Positions 8,371-17,553 of a DNA stretch of 64,000 nucleotides are shown piece by piece. The stretch lies in NCBI RefSeq assembly GCF_001187785.1, contig NZ_CP012154.1, forward strand, positions 614,501-678,500, read 5' to 3'. This stretch comes from Wenzhouxiangella marina. Its GTDB lineage: Bacteria > Pseudomonadota > Gammaproteobacteria > Xanthomonadales > Wenzhouxiangellaceae. The notes under the pieces were generated by a model. That model ran no database searches, was not told where the DNA came from, and saw only the letters and a program-made list of their open reading frames with translations. A program made the translations under genes and the position numbers. Positions within the stretch are counted from its first letter, which is position 1, and each line of letters starts with the position of its first letter.

Positions 8371-10791
8371 ATGCCCGATCGAACTCCGATTCAGCCCCTG
8401 AAGGCCGAGGCCCTGTACCGCAGCTGCCCGCCCGAAGCCTTCACCTTCAAGACCACCGACCAGCTCGACAGCCTGCCGCTGCCCTGGGGGCAGGATCGCG
8501 CGATGCGGGCCCTCGACTTCGGTAGTCAGATGGACAACCGGGGCTTCAACGTCTTCGTCCTGGCCTCGCCGGATACCGGCGCCCTGGAGCAGGTGCGCGC
8601 CTTTCTCGAGGATCGCGCATCCCACCAGCCGGTCCCGGATGACTGGTGCTACCTCTACAACTTCGATGAGCCGGACTGTCCCCGCGCCCTGCGGCTACCC
8701 GCGGGACTCGGCCATCGCCTGCGCTCGGATCTGCACATGCTCATCGATGAACTGGGCACCGGCGTGCCGGCCGTGTTCGAGAGCGAGGAGTACCAGAGCC
8801 GACTCAATGAGCTGCAGGAGCGCTTCAACGCCCATCAGCAGCAGGAGTTCGAAAAGATCGGCGAGGAGGCGGCCAGGCAGGACATTGCCCTGATCTCCAC
8901 GCCGACCGGGTTCACACTGGCCCCGATGAAGGACGGCGAAGTCATCGAACCCGATGACTACGACAAACTGTCGGACGAAGCGCGCGAGCAGATCGAAGCC
9001 AAGGTGGCCGAGCTGCAGAAGAAGCTCCAGCAGGTCGTTGCCCAGCTGCCCAGGCTTCGCAAGGACGCCCGGCGCCAGGTGCGCAAGCTGAACGAAGACA
9101 TGCTCCAGTTCGCCCTCGGGGGTCCCCTGGGTGAGCTCAAGCAGCGCTGGGCCGACCACCCGGAGGTGCTGCATCACTTCGACCGCATCGCCGAGGACGT
9201 GGTCGAGAACGCCCAGGCCTTTCATGGTTCCCATCAGTCCGGGCCGCCGGAAGAGCTGGTCCTTCGCTACCGCGCCAATCTGATCGTCGACCACGATGAG
9301 CAGACCGGCGCGCCGGTGATCTACGAGGATCTGCCAAATCACAACCACCTGGTCGGCAGCATCGAGCAGCAGATCCGCGACGGAGCCCTGGTGACCGATT
9401 TCAGCATGATCCGGGCAGGCGCCCTGCATCGGGCCAACGGCGGCAGCCTGGTGCTCGATGTTCGCCGTGTGCTGAGCCACCCGCTGGCCTGGGAAAGCCT
9501 CAAGCGCGTACTCGCTTCGGGTGAGGTGCGGATCGAGTCCCTGGAGCGCACCTACGGTCTGGCGAGCACGTCCACGCTGACGCCCGAGCCGATTCCGGTG
9601 AAACTCAAGGTCGTCCTTCTCGGCGAGCGGCGTCTGTTCGATCTGCTGTCCTACTACGATCCCGATTTCTCGCGCCTGTTCAAGGTCGAGGCCGACTTCT
9701 CCGAGGTGCTGGAGCGCCGCGACGAGGACCACGAGTTTCTGGCCCGCTTGATCGCGACCCTGGGGCGACGGGCCGAGGTTCGGCCCCTCGATGCGCCGGC
9801 GGTGGCCCGGGTCCTCGAGCATGCCAGCCGTCTGGCCGGCGACCAGCGCAAGCTCACCGCCCATGATCAGGTGCTGGTGGATCTGCTGCTCGAGGCGGAC
9901 CACTACGCGGCCCAGGCCGAGGCCGACTGGATCAGTCGGTCCCAGATCGACCAGGCCATCGATGCGCGCCGGGATCGAGTCAGCCGCCATCGAGAGCGGG
10001 CACTGGAGCAGATCGAACGTGGCATCGTGCTGCTGGACATGCAGGGTGCTGTCGTCGGGCAGGTCAACGGCCTGGCGGTCTATCGTGCAAGCCGCTGCGA
10101 GTTCGGTTTGCCCAGCCGCATCACCGCCACCGCTCGCCCCGGCAAGGGCCAGGTCATCGACATCGAGCGCGAGGCCAAGCTGGGTGGCTCGATCCACACC
10201 AAGGCGGTGATGATCCTGTCGCGCTACATCGCCCAGCGCTATGCCGCCGATCGCGAGCTGTCCCTGTCGGCGAGCCTGGCCTTCGAGCAGAGCTACGGCG
10301 GCGTCGATGGGGACTCGGCCTCCGTCGCCGAGGTCTGCGCCCTGCTTTCGGCGCTGGCGCAGGTTGGCCTGAAGCAGAACCTGGCCGTGACGGGCTCGAT
10401 CAACCAGCATGGGCAAGTCCAGGCGGTGGGTGGCGTCAACGAGAAGATCGAAGGCTTCTTCAGCGTCTGCCGCAACGCGGGTCAACTCGGAGACGCCGGG
10501 GTGCTCCTGCCGGCCAGCAATGTCGAGCACCTGATGCTCGAGCACGAGGTGGTCGAGGCGGTGCGACGCGGCGAGTTCGCCATCTACCCGATCCGCAGCG
10601 TCGATGAGGCCCTCGCCCTGATGGTCGATCTGCCCCTCGGCGAGGCCGATGCCGAGGGCCGTTACCCGGCCGACAGCTTCCATGGACGGGTCGCGGCTCG
10701 CCTGGAAGCGTTTGCCAAGGTGGCGCGTCCGGGCAATGGTCGCAGCCGATCCAACGGCGACACGGACAACGGATCCGACGATGGCTCCTGA
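8371..10791 (+). CDS. Lon-related ATP-dependent protease (LonB/AAA_32 type)
   Basis: An 806-residue protein of the putative Lon-related protease family. The C-terminal Lon protease domain has the Ser-Lys dyad with normal 43-residue spacing: Ser649 in DGDSASVAE and Lys692 in GGVNEKIEG. The N-terminal part matches the AAA_32-type region (STPTGFTLAPM, long coiled coil at residues 160-230, HRANGGSLVLDVRRVL), but the Walker A position reads LASPDTGALEQ and lacks GK[ST], so ATP binding is doubtful. I chose ATG 8371 because a GTG at 8341 overlaps a plausible -10 box (TATAGT, 8337-8342). It overlaps the downstream Usp-like gene by 11 bases, suggesting coupled translation. Confidence 0.88.
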   Translation: MPDRTPIQPLKAEALYRSCPPEAFTFKTTDQLDSLPLPWGQDRAMRALDFGSQMDNRGFNVFVLASPDTGALEQVRAFLEDRASHQPVPDDWCYLYNFDEPDCPRALRLPAGLGHRLRSDLHMLIDELGTGVPAVFESEEYQSRLNELQERFNAHQQQEFEKIGEEAARQDIALISTPTGFTLAPMKDGEVIEPDDYDKLSDEAREQIEAKVAELQKKLQQVVAQLPRLRKDARRQVRKLNEDMLQFALGGPLGELKQRWADHPEVLHHFDRIAEDVVENAQAFHGSHQSGPPEELVLRYRANLIVDHDEQTGAPVIYEDLPNHNHLVGSIEQQIRDGALVTDFSMIRAGALHRANGGSLVLDVRRVLSHPLAWESLKRVLASGEVRIESLERTYGLASTSTLTPEPIPVKLKVVLLGERRLFDLLSYYDPDFSRLFKVEADFSEVLERRDEDHEFLARLIATLGRRAEVRPLDAPAVARVLEHASRLAGDQRKLTAHDQVLVDLLLEADHYAAQAEADWISRSQIDQAIDARRDRVSRHRERALEQIERGIVLLDMQGAVVGQVNGLAVYRASRCEFGLPSRITATARPGKGQVIDIEREAKLGGSIHTKAVMILSRYIAQRYAADRELSLSASLAFEQSYGGVDGDSASVAEVCALLSALAQVGLKQNLAVTGSINQHGQVQAVGGVNEKIEGFFSVCRNAGQLGDAGVLLPASNVEHLMLEHEVVEAVRRGEFAIYPIRSVDEALALMVDLPLGEADAEGRYPADSFHGRVAARLEAFAKVARPGNGRSRSNGDTDNGSDDGS

Positions 10792-11617
10792 GCCCGAAGC
10801 CGCTCTGGCCGGCGGTCGAATCGTTGTCCTGTTCGACGGCTCGCCGGGCAGCCAGGCGGCCTTGCTCCAGGGTCTGGCCATGGCCCAGGCCCAGCAGCGC
10901 GAGCTGGTGGCCCTGTACCTGGAAGAAGCCGCCCAGATCGCCGCGGCCGGCCTGGCCGTGGCCGGCGAAGTCGGTGCGGTCTCCGGTCAGCTTCGTCCCC
11001 TGAATGCAGAGGCGCAGGCGCAGGCGCTGAGGATTCGGCGCCGTCGGGCGCAGGCCTGCCTCGATCATCTGATGGGTGGACCCGGGCACTCGCTTGCACT
11101 GGACGTTCGCCAGGGAGAAGCCGTCGGGGTCCTCGAAGCCTTGCTGGGTCCCGAGGATTGCGTCGTGGCCGGACGGGCCGGTTTCGCCACCCGGCATCCA
11201 GGGCGTCTCGGTCGTCTGGCTCGTCGCCTGTTGAGCCAACTGCTTCGCCCGACCCTGCTGGCCTCGACGGCCGGTCAGAATCTGCCGGGGCCGATGGTGC
11301 TCGTGCTCGATTCCGAAGCCGGCGTCGAACGCTTGTTGCAGCAGGCCCTTCGGCAGGCCCGCGCGAGTCGCCGCGATCTGATCGTGCTGGCCGATCCCGA
11401 TCTGGATGGTCTGGATGCCCTGAACACGGCCCTGGCCGAACAGGGTATGCAGCTTCACCTGGCGCGGATTCGCGGGCCGCTGTCACTGCTCAAGTGGCTG
11501 CAGGATCTGGGTGGCGCCCAGCTCCTGCTCGATCGTGGCAGTCCCCTGCTGGCCCGCATGCTCAATGAGCAGTGGCTGATCAACCTGGACCGGCCGCTGT
11601 TGATCCTGGGCGCCTGA
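10781..11617 (+). CDS. Universal-stress-protein-like protein
   Basis: A 278-residue protein with two UspA-like alpha/beta halves. The first begins GRIVVLFDGSPGSQAALLQG, the usual Usp beta-1/alpha-1 pattern; the second starts near residue 165 (GPMVLVLDSEAGVERLLQQA). The classic ATP-binding G-2x-G-9x-G-S motif is not clear, so nucleotide binding cannot be claimed. The ATG at 10781 lies inside the end of the Lon-related gene, so the two are almost certainly co-transcribed and may act in the same stress response. Confidence in the reading frame is high; the family call is tentative. Confidence 0.68.
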   Translation: MAPEPEAALAGGRIVVLFDGSPGSQAALLQGLAMAQAQQRELVALYLEEAAQIAAAGLAVAGEVGAVSGQLRPLNAEAQAQALRIRRRRAQACLDHLMGGPGHSLALDVRQGEAVGVLEALLGPEDCVVAGRAGFATRHPGRLGRLARRLLSQLLRPTLLASTAGQNLPGPMVLVLDSEAGVERLLQQALRQARASRRDLIVLADPDLDGLDALNTALAEQGMQLHLARIRGPLSLLKWLQDLGGAQLLLDRGSPLLARMLNEQWLINLDRPLLILGA

Positions 11618-11651
11618 GCCCGCCTGGAAATCCGTCAAGGCGCCGATTGCA

Positions 11652-14237
11652 TCAGTTCTCGAGCACCAGTTCTTCCGCCGGCTCCCTCAGGTTGTAACGG
11701 GACGCCATCGCCGCCCCGTAGGCGCCGGCGTTGGCGATCAGCATGACATCGCCTTCCCGGCATTCGGGCAGCAGGCGGTCGAGGCCGAGGATGTCGCCGG
11801 TTTCGCAGATCGGGCCGACCACGTTGTAGACGTGATCACCCGGCTCGTCGCGTCGGCTCAGGTTGACGATTTCGTGCCAGGCCCCGTACAGGGCAGGGCG
11901 GATCAGCGAGTTCATGCCGGTGGCGAGGCCGACATAGCGGACCTCGCCCTTGCCCTTGGTCTGGTTGACGCGGGCCAGCAGTACGCCTGCCTGGGAGGCA
12001 AGGTAACGGCCCGGTTCCAGCCAGATCTCGACCGGGCGGATCAGGTCCTGGCGCAGGGCGCCGAGGCCGGCGTCGAGCGCGGTGAGGTCCAGAGGCAGGT
12101 CTTCACCCCGATCGGGCACGCCGAGGCCTCCGCCGAGGTTGATGATCCGCACGTCGGAAAGCTCGCGGGCAGCTTCGCCCAGGGTTTCCAGCGTGCGGTG
12201 CCAGTTGTCCGGGTGCAGAATGCCCGAGCCCGTGTGGGCGTGCAGGCCGGTGATGCGAATGTCATGGGCCGAGCACAGGCGCGATACGCGCTCGAGCTCG
12301 GCCAGGGGGATACCGAATTTCGCGTGACTGCCGGCGGTGCGCACCATCTTGTGGTGGCCCAGGCCGCTGCCCGGGTCGAGGCGCAGGAATACGTCCTGGC
12401 CCGCCAGGTCGCGGCCCCATTGTTCGATGATGTAGGCGTTGTCGACGGTCAGGCGGAGACCCTCGTCGATGGCCTGGCGCAGTTCTGCTCTGCTGGCGAA
12501 GTTCGGCGTGAGGAGCATCTGCTCGCGATTCAGGTCGCGGACATGGCTCAGGGCATGGCGCGCTTCGGGCATGGACACGCATTCGATGCCCAGGCCCTCG
12601 TCGACCAGGGCCTGCAGGATGGCCGGGTGCGGATTGGCCTTCATCGAGTACAGCACGCGATCGACCGAGCGCAGGGCCTTCAGCCGTCTCGCGGCCTCGC
12701 GCACCTGGTCGATGGCGTAGACGTAGGCGGCCTCTCGCCCCTGCATCAGCGCGAGCAGTTCCTCGGCCCGGTCACGCCACCAGGGGTGATGGATCGGACG
12801 GTCCGTCTCGCGTCGGAACAGCTGTTCCCAGGTCGGTCCGAAGACTGAATCGCCCCCGGTGCCGCCGGGGATGACCTGTTGGTGCAGTTGCTGGACCAGG
12901 CGGTCGGCGTGGCGGGCTTCGACGACGAAGGTCAGGTTGAGGTCGTTGGCCGCTTGACTGACCTGGAAGATCCGGCGTTGTTCGAACACTTCCAGGGCGG
13001 GGCCGAGGCGGTGCAGGATCGTGCGGATGCCCAGGCCGACCAGACTGACCGTTGCGCAGTCCTGCATGATCTCGACTCGGCAGTGCTTTTCCAGGCGTCC
13101 GACGAGTCGGTCGAGGGTGCCGGGGCTGGCCAGATTGGCGCCCGGGTCCAGGGTCAGGGTGACGTTGGATTCGGAGGTCGAGACCTGGTCGACGGACAGA
13201 CCCAGGGCCTTGAACTCGGCGAAGACGTCGGCCAGGAAGCCCACCTGCTGCCACATGCCGATGCCTTCGAGGGAAATCAGGGTGATGCCCTTGCGCTGCA
13301 CGATGGCCTTGACCTGGGCGCCGTGATCGCGCGCATCGGGGGTGATCCGGGTGCCTTCGATCTCCGGTCGGTCGGTCTGCCGGAGCCAGAGCGGGATGCG
13401 CTGCTGGTGCACTGGAATGAGCGAGCGAGGATGCAGGGCGCGGGCGCCCATGGCGGCCAGTTCCTGCGCTTCACGGTAGCTGACCTGCTTCAGGAGCCTT
13501 GCCGCCGGAATCCGGCGCGGGTCGGCGCTGAACAGGCCCGGGACATCGGAATGGATCTCGACGCGCTCGGCGTTGAGCATGGCCCCGAGCAGGGTGGCCG
13601 AGGTGTCGGAGCCGCCGCGGCCCAGCAGCACGGGCTCGCCGCGGGCATTGGCCGCGATGAATCCAGGCATGATCAAGGCGGGGGCTCGTGCGCTCAGTGC
13701 TCGGTCGAGTTCCGGGCGAGCCGCGGCCGGGCAATCGGCGGACAGGCGGTTGGCCTGCTCGCTTCGATTCGGCAGGTCCTGGCTGATCAGGATGTCACGC
13801 GCATCGAGCCATTCGCAGGGCAGCGCCTGAGCGGCAAGCCACTGCGCACCGATCCGGCTGCTCAGGATCTCGCCCATGCCGATCAGACGAGCCTGCCAGC
13901 CGAGATCCCCGGACTGACCGTTGCCCAGCAGTGCCTCGAGCGCTTCGAACTCGCCGTCGAGGAGGCTCGGGTCCAGGCCGAGCGACTGGATCAGCTGACG
14001 ATGACGGTCGCGGAGATCTTCGACCAGGACCGCATCGTCGATGCTCCCGCCACCTTCGGCTCGCGCCGCGAGCAGGTCGGTGATGCCGCGCAGGGCCGAC
14101 ACCACGACAATGACCCGGCGGCCGGCGTCGAGGGTCTCGCTGACGCGGCTTCGGATCTGCTGCCAGTGCGAGGCGTGGCTGACCGAGCTGCCGCCGAACT
14201 TGAGGACGCGCCATTGGCTGGATTGTGGTCGATTCAT
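11652..14237 (-). CDS. lysC-lysA: Bifunctional aspartate kinase / diaminopimelate decarboxylase (LysC-LysA fusion)
   Basis: Catalyses the first and last steps of lysine synthesis in one 861-residue chain: phosphorylation of aspartate and decarboxylation of meso-diaminopimelate. The N-terminal kinase has KFGGSSV at residues 13-19, followed by GRGGSDTSATL and two ACT-like regulatory segments. The C-terminal half is an alanine-racemase-fold decarboxylase with the PLP lysine Lys533 (YSMKANPHP), HAHTGSG, and the substrate-binding GPICETGD. The fusion is known from Xanthomonadales. The ATG at 14237 gives the standard kinase N-terminus. It shares a short AT-rich divergent promoter region (14238-14330) with the phosphatase operon. 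Joining the enzymes could let lysine feedback act on pathway entry and exit together, but that is inference. Confidence 0.96.
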   Translation of the reverse strand: MNRPQSSQWRVLKFGGSSVSHASHWQQIRSRVSETLDAGRRVIVVVSALRGITDLLAARAEGGGSIDDAVLVEDLRDRHRQLIQSLGLDPSLLDGEFEALEALLGNGQSGDLGWQARLIGMGEILSSRIGAQWLAAQALPCEWLDARDILISQDLPNRSEQANRLSADCPAAARPELDRALSARAPALIMPGFIAANARGEPVLLGRGGSDTSATLLGAMLNAERVEIHSDVPGLFSADPRRIPAARLLKQVSYREAQELAAMGARALHPRSLIPVHQQRIPLWLRQTDRPEIEGTRITPDARDHGAQVKAIVQRKGITLISLEGIGMWQQVGFLADVFAEFKALGLSVDQVSTSESNVTLTLDPGANLASPGTLDRLVGRLEKHCRVEIMQDCATVSLVGLGIRTILHRLGPALEVFEQRRIFQVSQAANDLNLTFVVEARHADRLVQQLHQQVIPGGTGGDSVFGPTWEQLFRRETDRPIHHPWWRDRAEELLALMQGREAAYVYAIDQVREAARRLKALRSVDRVLYSMKANPHPAILQALVDEGLGIECVSMPEARHALSHVRDLNREQMLLTPNFASRAELRQAIDEGLRLTVDNAYIIEQWGRDLAGQDVFLRLDPGSGLGHHKMVRTAGSHAKFGIPLAELERVSRLCSAHDIRITGLHAHTGSGILHPDNWHRTLETLGEAARELSDVRIINLGGGLGVPDRGEDLPLDLTALDAGLGALRQDLIRPVEIWLEPGRYLASQAGVLLARVNQTKGKGEVRYVGLATGMNSLIRPALYGAWHEIVNLSRRDEPGDHVYNVVGPICETGDILGLDRLLPECREGDVMLIANAGAYGAAMASRYNLREPAEELVLEN

Positions 14238-14330
14238 GGGGTACGGTAGGCACAACGGGGTGGGCGGCTCAGCCATGGAGCCTGCCACGAAATGACATCT
14301 TTTGTCGGAATATTACGCTATATATAAGCG

Positions 14331-15134
14331 ATGAGTCGGCCTTCCTCAGTACCGGAAGTGCGCCGGTCGGTCGGGGCCAGTGAGACCGGCTGTGTGCGCG
14401 AAAACAATCAGGACGCCATCCGCCTGGATGACGACCTCGGCCTGTGGCTGGTCGCCGACGGCATGGGGGGGCACGCCGGTGGCGCCCGGGCCAGCGAGAT
14501 CGCCAGTGAAATCGTGGCCGAGGCGCGCGAAAGCGGCCTGGCCCTGCGTGAAGCGGTGCTGGTGGCGCATCGCAGCATCCGTGAAGAGCAGGACGTCCGT
14601 CCGGAATACCGCGACATGGGCACGACCATCGTGGCGCTTGCCGAAGACGGGACTGACTATGAAATCTGCTGGGTCGGCGACAGCCGGGCCTACCGTTTCT
14701 CGCCGCAGACCTCGACCCTGGAGCTGTTGACCCGCGACCACAATGTGGCCGGCATGCTGGTGGCTGCCGGGGCGCTCAGTCCGGATGAGGCGGCGCGCCA
14801 CCCGCAGCGCCACGTCCTGACCGACTGCCTCGGTCTGACCGGCGAACACGAGCCGCGCATCGGCTGCCTTCAGGATCGCTGGAAGCCGGGCGAGTGGCTG
14901 TTGCTGTGTTCCGATGGGCTCAGCGGTGAATTGACGGACCGCGAGATCGAGCGCATCCTGAGCGAGAGTCAGGGTATCGACGGTGCGCGCCACGTGCTGC
15001 TGGAGCGGACCCTGGCGGCCGGCGCGCACGACAACGTGTCCATGGTGCTGATCACCAGCCCGCTGCCCGCCGAGATGCAGGCGGCGCGCCGTGGCTGGGG
15101 CTGGCTGTGGCCGTTTCGACGGCGCTCGCTATAA
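14331..15134 (+). CDS. PP2C-type serine/threonine phosphatase
   Basis: A 267-residue metal-dependent (PPM) phosphatase that should reverse phosphorylation by the kinase encoded two genes downstream. Motifs in order: REDNQD-like RENNQDA near residue 25, VADGMGGHAGG, WVGDSRAYR, LTRDHN, LLCSDGLSGEL and AHDNVSMVLI, which carry the Asp metal ligands. The C-terminus is Trp/Arg-rich (GWGWLWPFRRRSL) and may touch the membrane. A TATATAAG stretch directly abuts the ATG, so a leaderless or very short leader transcript is possible. It begins a three-gene PP2C/FHA/kinase operon. Confidence 0.92.
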   Translation: MSRPSSVPEVRRSVGASETGCVRENNQDAIRLDDDLGLWLVADGMGGHAGGARASEIASEIVAEARESGLALREAVLVAHRSIREEQDVRPEYRDMGTTIVALAEDGTDYEICWVGDSRAYRFSPQTSTLELLTRDHNVAGMLVAAGALSPDEAARHPQRHVLTDCLGLTGEHEPRIGCLQDRWKPGEWLLLCSDGLSGELTDREIERILSESQGIDGARHVLLERTLAAGAHDNVSMVLITSPLPAEMQAARRGWGWLWPFRRRSL

Positions 15135-15218
15135 TCGGAGCGTGATGGAACCCGTTGCGCAGGATCAGGCTGATCGATGCGCAGTCGAGGAGAGATGGAT
15201 TCAGATGAGGGTGTGGAG

Positions 15219-15734
15219 ATGAGTACAGATCAGGACAACGAGCGCAAGGCGCAGAAACAAGGACCCCAGGGCACCCATGTCTTCAGCAGAGGGGAAGTCG
15301 ACCAGCTGATCGAAGAAGTCGCTGCCGGCGATGGAGGGGTCGGCGGTGCGCACCTGCAGGGGCTGAGCGACGGCGTCAAGGATCAGGCCTTCGCGCTGCG
15401 TGGCGAACGTATCGTCATCGGCCGCGGCGATGGCTGCGATATCGTGCTCAAGGATGCCAGCGTTTCGTCGGAACATGCTCGTCTCAGCCACGATCCCGGC
15501 GGCTGGCGGGTGGCCAATCTGCTCTCTACCAACGGCACCTTCATCAACGATGCCAAGATTTCCAACGGCGTTCTCCATCACGGCGATCGCATTCGCTTCG
15601 GGCGCGTTGAATTCAAGCTGCATGACCCGGACAAGAAGCGCAAGGAGAGCGCCGGTGGAGGCGTGATGCGCTGGCTGCCCTGGGTGGGTGCGGCCGTCGT
15701 GATCGCCGTGGTCGTCTGGGTCGTGCTGAACTGA
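15219..15734 (+). CDS. FHA-domain protein with C-terminal membrane anchor
   Basis: A 171-residue phosphothreonine-binding adaptor. The forkhead-associated domain spans about residues 55-130 with the hallmark residues IVIGRGDGCDI, SVSSEHARL and STNGTFIN. The last 20 residues (AAVVIAVVVWVVLN) form one membrane helix, making it tail-anchored with the FHA domain in the cytoplasm. I chose ATG 15219 because GAGGG lies 7 bases upstream; ATG 15195 is also in frame but its nearest ribosome-binding site is only 2 bases away. Placed between a PP2C phosphatase and a Ser/Thr receptor kinase, it probably binds phosphorylated sites on the kinase or its targets. Confidence 0.88.
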   Translation: MSTDQDNERKAQKQGPQGTHVFSRGEVDQLIEEVAAGDGGVGGAHLQGLSDGVKDQAFALRGERIVIGRGDGCDIVLKDASVSSEHARLSHDPGGWRVANLLSTNGTFINDAKISNGVLHHGDRIRFGRVEFKLHDPDKKRKESAGGGVMRWLPWVGAAVVIAVVVWVVLN

Positions 15735-15780
15735 TGAGTCGCATGGGCGATCCGACCCTCATCCCGCGAGGAGCGCACTG

Positions 15781-17535
15781 ATGGAACGCATCGGTCGCTA
15801 CCAGGTCGAGCGCGAGCTCGGTCGCGGGACCATGTCGATCGTCTACAAGGCCTTCGATCCTCGCATCGATCGCTATCTGGCCGTCAAGGTCCTGCGCGAG
15901 CAGTTTGCCCGCGACGTCACCTCCCGGCAGCGCTTCCTGCGCGAGGCCCGCGCGGCCGGCGGTCTGGGGCATCCGAATATCGTGACCGTCTTCGATGTCG
16001 GTCAGATCGACGGTGTGCCCTTCATGGCCATGGAGCTGCTGGATGGCGACACCCTGGCCGATCGTCTCGAGAGGGACGATCTGCCCAATGTCAGCGAGTC
16101 GATCGAGATCGCGATCCAGCTTGCCAGTGCATTGAGCTATGCCCACGAGCGGGGCGTGATCCACCGCGACATCAAGCCGGCCAATATCTATTTCGATTCC
16201 GGCACCGGTGTGGCCAAGCTGCTCGATTTCGGTATCGCCGGCATCAATTCACGCCCCGAGCGCGCGGCCAGCGAGGGCGGCATGATCGCCGGCACCCCCG
16301 CCTACATGGCCCCCGAACAGATTTCCGGCGATTCACAGGATGCACGCTGCGATCTGTATTCGCTTGGTGTCGTCTTGTACCGCTTGCTGTCCGGTCGTCT
16401 GCCCTTCGACGAGCCCAATCTGAGCGAGCAGATGGCCAAGGTGATGCGAGAGCCGCCGCCCCCGCTCGAGCCCCTCGATCCGGATACACCGGTCGAACTG
16501 GTGGAGATGACCCACCGTCTGCTGGCCAAGAAGGCCGCAGCTCGCTACGACAGCGCTGAAGAAGTGCTGGAAGAACTGCAGGACATCCGCTCCGGCCTGC
16601 GTCGTGGTCTGCTGGCTTCGGCCAAGCGCAGCGGCGCGGCCTGGCGCTGGCCGATGGCGGTCGGGGCCCTGGTGGCCCTCGTGCTGGTGCTGGGACTGAG
16701 CTATGTCTATCGCTCCCAGAACGCAGCCATGGCCAGCGCGACCTTCGGTTTCGGCGAGGGTCTGGCCAGTGTCGTCGCTCGCGAAATCGCCGAGCCCTTG
16801 CTGCTGGAGGACTCCGCTGCCCTGGGCAATCTGGTCTCGGATTTCGGTAGCAACTCCCAGGTCCTGTATCTGCACATCACCGATCGCAGTGGCTTGATCC
16901 AGTCGAGCACCAACCTGTTCCTGCAGGGTGAGTCGGTTCCGGGGCTCGACAATCCGGTCGTTCGCCGCGACGAGACCGCGATCCGTGTGCTGCAGGGCGC
17001 CGACGGCAATCTCGAGTTTCAGGTGCCCATTCGTTTCCAGGCTCGTCGGATCGGCGAGGTCTACCTCGGTCTCGATGGCGCCGAGCTGTCCACGGCCGCT
17101 CGTGGAACGCTGAGCATGATGGTCATGGTCTTCCTGATCGCCATGCTGGTGATCATGGTGGCGATGGCCGTCATGGTTCGCCATCAGCGCCGTCTGATCG
17201 AACGTATCGGTTGGGGCCTGCGGCGCATGGGCAAGGGACAGTACGATTTCCGCCTGGAGAGCAATCGCCGAGACGAATTCGGCAACCTCTACCGTCGTTT
17301 CAACGACATGGCCATGCGCCTGGAAGAGCGTCATGGAGTCCGTCATTCCGTTCGCGGGGACACGGCGCGCATGTCGACGCTGACGATGCGGGGAGAGCAG
17401 GAGGGCGGAACGCTCGATCGAACGGTGGAGCTGGAGCGCGCCGCCGATGGCGCCACGGAGGCTCCCAGGCGTCCGGAACGATCCGAGAAGAAGGTCGCCA
17501 GGTTCCCGGCCCGTCAGCGAAAGTCCTCGAACTGA
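15781..17535 (+). CDS. Transmembrane serine/threonine protein kinase with periplasmic sensor and HAMP domain
   Basis: A 584-residue Hanks-type kinase. The catalytic domain is N-terminal: glycine loop GRGTMSIVYKA, Lys36, HRDIKPAN (Asp130), DFG at 149-151 and APEQ. A first membrane helix follows at about residue 295-312 (VGALVALVLVLGLSYVY), then a periplasmic domain of roughly 130 residues resembling single-Cache sensors, a second helix (MMVMVFLIAMLVIMVAMAV), and a HAMP-like segment (RLIERIGWGLRRMGKGQYDF ... RRDEFGNLYRRFNDM). The tail is basic and Ser-rich. Kinase-TM-sensor-TM-HAMP is the reverse of the histidine-kinase order, where HAMP precedes the catalytic domain. It is the last gene of the PP2C/FHA/kinase operon and converges with the Clp-type regulator. 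Confidence 0.92.
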   Translation: MERIGRYQVERELGRGTMSIVYKAFDPRIDRYLAVKVLREQFARDVTSRQRFLREARAAGGLGHPNIVTVFDVGQIDGVPFMAMELLDGDTLADRLERDDLPNVSESIEIAIQLASALSYAHERGVIHRDIKPANIYFDSGTGVAKLLDFGIAGINSRPERAASEGGMIAGTPAYMAPEQISGDSQDARCDLYSLGVVLYRLLSGRLPFDEPNLSEQMAKVMREPPPPLEPLDPDTPVELVEMTHRLLAKKAAARYDSAEEVLEELQDIRSGLRRGLLASAKRSGAAWRWPMAVGALVALVLVLGLSYVYRSQNAAMASATFGFGEGLASVVAREIAEPLLLEDSAALGNLVSDFGSNSQVLYLHITDRSGLIQSSTNLFLQGESVPGLDNPVVRRDETAIRVLQGADGNLEFQVPIRFQARRIGEVYLGLDGAELSTAARGTLSMMVMVFLIAMLVIMVAMAVMVRHQRRLIERIGWGLRRMGKGQYDFRLESNRRDEFGNLYRRFNDMAMRLEERHGVRHSVRGDTARMSTLTMRGEQEGGTLDRTVELERAADGATEAPRRPERSEKKVARFPARQRKSSN

Positions 17536-17553
17536 AGCAGGCCCCGATCCGGC

